Shown piece after piece: positions 6,411 through 10,054 of a DNA stretch of 10,054 nucleotides. The first letter of the stretch is position 1, and every line of letters begins with the position of its first letter. The translations under genes and the position numbers were made by a program. Origin of the DNA: Kosmotogaceae bacterium (lineage in GTDB: Bacteria > Thermotogota > Thermotogae > Petrotogales > Kosmotogaceae); contig DLVL01000011.1 in the NCBI GenBank assembly GCA_003444085.1, forward strand, positions 46,291-56,344. Direction: 5' to 3'. A model generated the notes under the pieces. It was not told where the DNA came from and ran no database searches. It was given only the letters and a program-made list of their open reading frames with translations.

Positions 6411-7171
6411 CGTTTTACACCTTCCAGAAGTCTTCTGAGTTCAGCGGCATATTCAGGCACATTCATCATGGCCGTTATCGGTGTTATCGACACGTACCCC
6501 TCTCTAATCGCAGAATAGTCCGAATCAGAACCGGGATCATCCTCAACAATATCACCAAACATCCAATAATAGCTCTCTCCAAAGGGATCCTTCCGTTCTT
6601 CGAAGTAATCCTTATATCGTCGTCTGCTCTGTCTTGTAACTTGCCAGCCCCTTATCTCATCTGATGGTACTGCGGGCACGTTTATGTTCAGTGCAGTCAT
6701 GTCCGGCATACTCCGAGCGTCGTAAGCTTTCAGAAACTCAAGGAGAAACTCCGCAGAGGACTCATAAAGAGGGTCATTCCAGTTGGCACAGGAGATAGCG
6801 ATCGCTGGTTTGCCCATGATTGCCCCCTCGAGAGCTCCTGATACGGTACCTGAATAAAGTATGTCGGTTCCCAGGTTAGGCCCCCTGTTAATACCGCTGA
6901 CAACCAGGTCTATATGTCTCTTTGATATAGCGAGGAGTCCCAGCTTGACACAATCGGCTGGGGTACCGTTTATCGCGTAACCAAGAGATCTTCTTCCAAG
7001 CTTTACCTCTTTTACCCAGAGAGGAGTTCTTATCGTTATAGCGTGTCCTGTGGCACTGCGTTCGACATCAGGAGCAACCACGATCACATCATGTTCAGAA
7101 GACAGAGTCTCCGCCAGTATGGCAATTCCGGGAGACATTATCCCGTCATCATTAGTCAATAGAATATGCAG
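6407..7171 (-). CDS. surE: 5'/3'-nucleotidase SurE
   Basis: SurE is a metal-dependent phosphatase of nucleoside monophosphates, linked to stress and stationary-phase survival. The protein shows LTNDDGI at the N-terminus, APDVERSATGHA around residue 33, and SGINRGPNLGTDILYSGTVSGA around 92-113, the metal and active-site segments of the family. I place the start at CTG 7169-7171 instead of TTG 7157-7159. CTG lies 8 nt after a perfect AGGAGG (7180-7185), while TTG is 20 nt away. Starting at CTG gives MHILLTNDDG, the usual family beginning, and puts the metal-site residues at Asp8, Asp9 and Ser39, as in E. coli SurE. The product is then 254 residues. No in-frame ATG exists nearby. The stop overlaps the def start. 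Confidence 0.95.
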   Translation of the reverse strand: MHILLTNDDGIMSPGIAILAETLSSEHDVIVVAPDVERSATGHAITIRTPLWVKEVKLGRRSLGYAINGTPADCVKLGLLAISKRHIDLVVSGINRGPNLGTDILYSGTVSGALEGAIMGKPAIAISCANWNDPLYESSAEFLLEFLKAYDARSMPDMTALNINVPAVPSDEIRGWQVTRQSRRRYKDYFEERKDPFGESYYWMFGDIVEDDPGSDSDYSAIREGYVSITPITAMMNVPEYAAELRRLLEGVKR

Positions 7172-7179
7172 TTTAAGAA

Positions 7180-7185
7180 CCTCCT
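7180..7185 (-). promoter_or_regulatory. Shine-Dalgarno AGGAGG deciding the surE start
   Basis: A perfect AGGAGG on the minus strand, spaced 8 nt from CTG 7169-7171, argues for CTG as the initiator of surE. It is 20 nt from the TTG at 7157-7159, too far for normal initiation there. Confidence 0.8.
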
Positions 7186-7423
7186 GGATTGTAAATAGTC
7201 TAGTAAAGATTCTACATCAAAAAAAGACGGGTTTGGAGAAGATCATAAGACAGTTGTTGTCAGAAGCATCTGGCTGAAGGATTCATGGTGCACTATGTCT
7301 TTAAGAGCACCTTTTCATGAGGCGGGTACAAACAAATAATCCAGAGATCACGCTCTGATCAGAAGTGTTGCTTTATTTGAAGGACGATTGTCTGCGAAGG
7401 CAAACACCATTACGCTGCAGAAC
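7186..7423. other. Intergenic gap between the diguanylate cyclase and surE
   Basis: I find no convincing gene in this stretch; only ORFs of about 20 codons without Shine-Dalgarno sequences. On the minus strand a weak CAGAG/CTCTG hairpin (7342-7357) followed by ATTATTTGTTTG might end the upstream operon. The surE promoter must lie here or farther upstream, but no good -35/-10 pair is visible; TAGAAT and TACAAT near the surE ribosome site are -10-like without matching -35 boxes. Confidence 0.5.
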
Positions 7424-8323
7424 TCACTCTTGCTCGTCCCAAAAAGCGAGTGGAACATCCTTCTTTTTCTTCGCATTATACAGGGCCTTGTCTGCACGTT
7501 CTATGAGTTCCAGGGGGTGCGCTACATCGGAACACTCACAGAGACCAATCGATACACTCATGAAACGTTCATTTCCGAATGCATGCTTTGCCACATTGTT
7601 GATAATCCTGCTGGAAGCAATCCTTGCTTCATTGTGAGTGGAACAAAGGAGCAAAGCAATAAACTCATCCCCTCCATACCTTCCGAGGAAATCGCCTCGC
7701 CTGACGCTTCTCTCAAGGACGCGTGATAACTCAACCAGTATCTTATCTCCAGCCAGGTGCCCTTCAGAATCATTTATTTTCTTGAAACCATCGATGTCAA
7801 TCATGGCTACAAAGAATCCATTCAGAGTCTCACGTTTGGCGTTTGCACTGTACTTGGCCAGGGCCTCCTGTATTGCCATGCGGTTCGGAAGTTCAGTGAG
7901 GGGATCAACGCGCACCAATCTCTCAAGCTCATAAGCATGCTGCTTATATAGATGTTCGATGTTCCTGTCCTGAAAAAGCAATACGAGACCCGAATTCTCC
8001 CTTTCTATTTCCATGATTTCAGCATAAACCCGTACTGGTCTGAGAGTCTTATTCCTTGTGCGAAGCCAGAGATCTGAGACACCAAAGCCTGTTATCTTCT
8101 TGAGATCTTCGTCTTCCGGATGAACAGCAAAAGCCTGTCTCCCGTACTCATCTTCATGAATCAATCCACACTCTTCGCATGATTTACCGACTACTTCAGC
8201 TTTTAGGAAGCCCGTGATAATCTCTGCACCTTTATTCCAATCAATTATTCTCCCCGTTGAGTCGACCACCAGTATTCCCATAGGAAGTCTCATCAGAGAA
8301 GAAAGAATATGCTCTTCCTTCAT
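7424..8323 (-). CDS. PAS-GGDEF diguanylate cyclase
   Basis: The protein should make cyclic di-GMP from two GTP. An N-terminal PAS domain (about residues 5-120: GILVVDSTGRIIDWNKGAEIITG then VVGKSCEECGLIHEDEYG) is joined by a short helical linker (HAYELERLVRVDPLTELPNR) to a GGDEF domain. The active motif RYGGDEF is intact at about 215-221. An RxxD inhibitory site (RRGD, about 208-211) lies exactly five residues before it, so product feedback inhibition is expected. There is no signal peptide or membrane helix, so it is cytoplasmic and senses an internal signal. The PAS has a CxxC (Cys49/Cys52) that could bind a cofactor or respond to redox state; this is inference. I chose ATG 8321-8323 because AGGGGG sits 7 nt before it; GTG 8339-8341 adds six residues and overlaps the acylphosphatase stop. 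It is last in the operon. Confidence 0.92.
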   Translation of the reverse strand: MKEEHILSSLMRLPMGILVVDSTGRIIDWNKGAEIITGFLKAEVVGKSCEECGLIHEDEYGRQAFAVHPEDEDLKKITGFGVSDLWLRTRNKTLRPVRVYAEIMEIERENSGLVLLFQDRNIEHLYKQHAYELERLVRVDPLTELPNRMAIQEALAKYSANAKRETLNGFFVAMIDIDGFKKINDSEGHLAGDKILVELSRVLERSVRRGDFLGRYGGDEFIALLLCSTHNEARIASSRIINNVAKHAFGNERFMSVSIGLCECSDVAHPLELIERADKALYNAKKKKDVPLAFWDEQE

Positions 8324-8337
8324 CTGTTTCCCCCTGA

Positions 8338-8607
8338 TCACTCGATGATGAACCCGGAAATATCGGGGACATCTACTGGGTCAATCTCCACGTCTGCAAC
8401 CCTGGCCATCATCGGTCCTCTTTTTACATCTTCAAGAAAACTATCCACAGCACTCTTGTTACCTGAGACAACGATTTCCACTCTGCCATCGCTGAGATTC
8501 CTTACATAGCCACAAACGCCAAGTTTTCTCGCTCTGCGATACGCGAAGTTTCTGAAGCCAACACCCTGCACCCGCCCGGAAATCAAGACTTTGTAGCTCG
8601 CCTTCAT
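8338..8607 (-). CDS. acyP: Acylphosphatase
   Basis: Acylphosphatase hydrolyses carboxyl-phosphate bonds such as those in acetyl phosphate or 1,3-bisphosphoglycerate. The 89-residue product has both family signatures: GRVQGVGFR with the phosphate-binding Arg19, and GYVRNLSDGRVEI with the catalytic Asn37. Size is normal for this single alpha/beta domain. ATG at 8605-8607, with GGGG about 8 nt upstream, is preferred; TTG at 8611-8613 would add two residues and overlap the stop of the LUD gene. The downstream diguanylate cyclase begins within or just after its stop codon. Its physiological substrate is unclear in bacteria, and its presence in this operon does not settle it. Confidence 0.95.
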   Translation of the reverse strand: MKASYKVLISGRVQGVGFRNFAYRRARKLGVCGYVRNLSDGRVEIVVSGNKSAVDSFLEDVKRGPMMARVADVEIDPVDVPDISGFIIE

Positions 8608-8609
8608 TA

Positions 8610-9251
8610 TCAAAGCCCCAGGTCTTCTCCGACAAGGATGACTGTGTATCTGTTTCTTCTTGCATTTGAGTCTGCAATCACAACATATGACTCACATATT
8701 CGCTCGGTGCTGTTGCAGTCCATGCAGACTCCTGTCGAGACACAAGGTGTATGAAGCTTCAGTCGCCTTGCGTTCATTGGGGCTATAGTCTTGATTCTCT
8801 TCAAGGCACTGTCCATATCTGCAACAATCTTATTCATTCCAACGATCAGGACAACCTTCTCTGGTCCAAAAATCATGGGAGCGACGCGTGTTCCGAAGCC
8901 GTCTAGCTGTACGATTTCGCCCTTTACGGTCAGTGCATTCACGCTTGCAAGGAAGTAGTCTGCAGTGAATGCAGACTTGAAAATCTCTGAAAGCTTCTGC
9001 TTGTCGCTGGTACTGTATCGATCAAGGAAACTGCAGTCGTATTTCCGAAGAAAATCTATGACTCCCGTCTGTTGAAGAGTGAGTGAACCGCCTACAGCTA
9101 CTGTAGAGCCTTTGTCAATGATTCTTTTCAGAGTTTCAACCACTCTGCTGGAGTCATCGAGATATTCAGCATCAATGGCTCTGTGTGAAAGATTCTCAAT
9201 GACAATCTCAGATAGTCGCTCATATTTCCACTTCCACAGCTTCGATCTCAT
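8610..9251 (-). CDS. LUD-domain (LutC/DUF162-type) protein with Cys cluster
   Basis: This 213-residue protein resembles the LUD family, whose best known member LutC belongs to a lactate oxidation complex. Visible features are a GSTVAVGGSLTLQQTGVIDFLR segment (48-69), DYFLASVNALTVKGEIVQLDGFGTRVAPMIFGP (98-130), a VVLIVGMNKIV strand (133-143), and a C-terminal cluster Cys170, Cys176, Cys179, Cys186 (C-x5-C-x2-C-x6-C), which may bind zinc or an iron-sulfur centre. No LutA or LutB partner lies in the window, so lactate use should not be assumed; this shorter stand-alone group has no firm function. The ATG at 9249-9251 has GAGG five nt upstream. It is spaced 7 nt after the DsrE-like gene and ends within the start region of the acylphosphatase gene. 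Confidence 0.85.
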   Translation of the reverse strand: MRSKLWKWKYERLSEIVIENLSHRAIDAEYLDDSSRVVETLKRIIDKGSTVAVGGSLTLQQTGVIDFLRKYDCSFLDRYSTSDKQKLSEIFKSAFTADYFLASVNALTVKGEIVQLDGFGTRVAPMIFGPEKVVLIVGMNKIVADMDSALKRIKTIAPMNARRLKLHTPCVSTGVCMDCNSTERICESYVVIADSNARRNRYTVILVGEDLGL

Positions 9252-9258
9252 GGCAGCC

Positions 9259-9603
9259 TCAAAATGTTATGAATTCGTAGCCCTTTTCTAGGTAATCAGA
9301 GAGCCGTACATGTCCGCTTAGTGAAGAGGAGATCGGAAGGCCTTCTTTTTCAGCTATGTCCAGAGCCCCCATCATCTTTGAACACGCAAGACAAACCGCA
9401 CCTATGGAAGGTTTGGCCTTCTTGTAGAGATCGTGAAGAGGGTCATCTGTCCTTGTGATCTCCTTGAGAATTCCGGGCGATTCACCTTCCAGAATCATCA
9501 CAACTTCAGCATCTCTTTCCATAAGATCGACCACATTCAATAATGCGTGCAAGAAGCACGAACGCTGTCCCCTAAAAGCAAGTACTGCAACTCGCTTTTT
9601 CAT
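9259..9603 (-). CDS. DsrE-like small cytoplasmic protein
   Basis: The 114-residue product has the alternating strand/helix pattern of the DsrE/DsrF-like fold: RVAVLAFRG, a helix HALLNVVDLMER, the strand AEVVMILEGESPG, then GAVCLACSKMMGALDIAEKEG, and a C-terminal SGHVRLSDYLEKGYEFITF. DsrE-like proteins move sulfur through a conserved cysteine. Here Cys71 and Cys74 form a CxxC in the loop where a reactive cysteine is expected, with Cys16 elsewhere. Sulfur transfer is therefore plausible but unproven, and partners such as DsrF, DsrH or TusA are not visible. The ATG at 9601-9603 has GAGG a few bases upstream. It lies 14 nt after the SCP2-like gene and 7 nt before the LUD gene, so it is mid-operon. 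Confidence 0.7.
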   Translation of the reverse strand: MKKRVAVLAFRGQRSCFLHALLNVVDLMERDAEVVMILEGESPGILKEITRTDDPLHDLYKKAKPSIGAVCLACSKMMGALDIAEKEGLPISSSLSGHVRLSDYLEKGYEFITF

Positions 9604-9617
9604 TTGTCCTCACTCCT

Positions 9618-9938
9618 CTATTCAAAGAAAATGCTATTCATCCTGATCGCGTAATTCATGTCTCCTTTGACCTTGAGTTTTCCTAACATAAAGGCAGTTA
9701 CCGCACTCTTTCGACCGTCCATAATCGCTTCAAAAGTATCCAGATCAGTTATTATTTTGCAGTTGGCGTCTTCTGCTTCTTCTTCTTCTTTGATTGTCAA
9801 GCTGCCATCCTTCACTGAAATAGCGAATGACTCTGGATCACCGTCTCTGATCTCAAAGGCGAACGTTCCTTCAAATCCTGCGAGCTTCTCCGGATCGAAT
9901 CTTTCCTTCATTTTGTTAAGAGCTTCCCTGATGGTCAT
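9618..9938 (-). CDS. SCP2 sterol-binding-domain protein
   Basis: This 106-residue single-domain protein matches the SCP2 family by pattern: MTIREALNKMKERFDPEKLAGFEG, a strand TFAFEIRDG, SFAISVKDGSLTIKEEEEAEDANCKIITDLDTFEAIMDG, and the family-typical FMLGKLKVKGDMNYAIRMN near the end. The fold has a hydrophobic tunnel for lipids or acyl chains; bacteria rarely have sterols, so an acyl or other hydrophobic ligand is more likely. Acidic residues are concentrated around 71-77. The ATG at 9936-9938 follows GGAGGT by 5 nt, a strong start. It appears to be the first gene of the operon that runs through the DsrE-like, LUD, acylphosphatase and diguanylate cyclase genes. Confidence 0.9.
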   Translation of the reverse strand: MTIREALNKMKERFDPEKLAGFEGTFAFEIRDGDPESFAISVKDGSLTIKEEEEAEDANCKIITDLDTFEAIMDGRKSAVTAFMLGKLKVKGDMNYAIRMNSIFFE

Positions 9939-10054
9939 GTCACACCTCCGCTTTTTTCTTATAACGAGTTTACCATCTTACCTGTTCTAAACATAAAGTG
10001 AACTGGTCAAACAATCACGACTTCGACAAAGCCTTGTTGAAAAATCCGGGCAAA

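Noticed and set aside
9771..9790. TTCTTCTTCTTC-type simple repeat
   Set aside because: It is the codon run for Glu-rich residues of the SCP2-like protein, not a separate repeat element.
9969..9997. Plus-strand promoter-like TTTACC/CATAAA with 17 bp spacing
   Set aside because: Each hexamer matches the consensus at only 4 of 6 positions and there is no supported plus-strand gene behind it.
9960..10054. Possible gene end or start at the right edge
   Set aside because: Three readings compete: minus-frame tails ending ...QQGFVEVVIV (stop 10007-10009) or ...FFNKALSKS, and a plus-strand GTG frame from 9999. None has a ribosome site or motif to decide, and too few bases are present.

Overview
The window reads as an ordinary, dense bacterial chromosome segment with almost every gene on the minus strand. 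Base composition is moderate. Arginine is often AGA/AGG and isoleucine often ATA. Both tRNAs encode their 3' CCA. There is a GT4 glycosyltransferase of the glucosyl-diacylglycerol type and small LUD, DsrE-like and SCP2-like proteins. My best guess is a member of the Thermotogota, perhaps of the mesophilic Mesotoga/Kosmotoga kind. This is judgement from gene style and remembered families, not a proven placement. I see no transposase, integrase, phage gene, CRISPR array or other sign of recent transfer.

Reading down the minus strand from the right edge, the first block (9938 to 7424) is a tightly packed run: SCP2-like protein, DsrE-like protein with a Cys pair, LUD-domain protein with a four-Cys cluster, acylphosphatase, and a PAS-GGDEF diguanylate cyclase. 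Gaps are 14 and 7 nt, then stops and starts overlap or nearly touch. After about 250 nt without a recognisable gene comes the second block (7171 to 4772): surE, def and fmt, joined by ATGA stop/start overlaps. It is followed by an uncalled 71-76 codon HMA-like ORF with no ATG, GTG or TTG start, lying in the -1 frame just past a six-G run at the fmt stop. Def and Fmt are the two enzymes of the N-formyl-methionine cycle.

Next is tRNA-Leu(GAG), with a perfect sigma70-type promoter and a strong intrinsic terminator. A DinG-family FeS helicase opens two bases after that terminator's T-tract, and comF overlaps the helicase end. A lone plus-strand tRNA-Gln(CUG), with its own perfect promoter, sits between comF and a GT4 glycosyltransferase, so it converges on comF and diverges from the glycosyltransferase. 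At the left edge, the first 33 codons of a P-loop NTPase run off the window.

No spectacular new system is evident. The items most worth a second look are the frame relationship between fmt and the HMA-like ORF, the CTG start of surE, the symmetric -10 element between tRNA-Gln and the glycosyltransferase, the helicase start abutting a terminator, and the small-protein/diguanylate cyclase operon.
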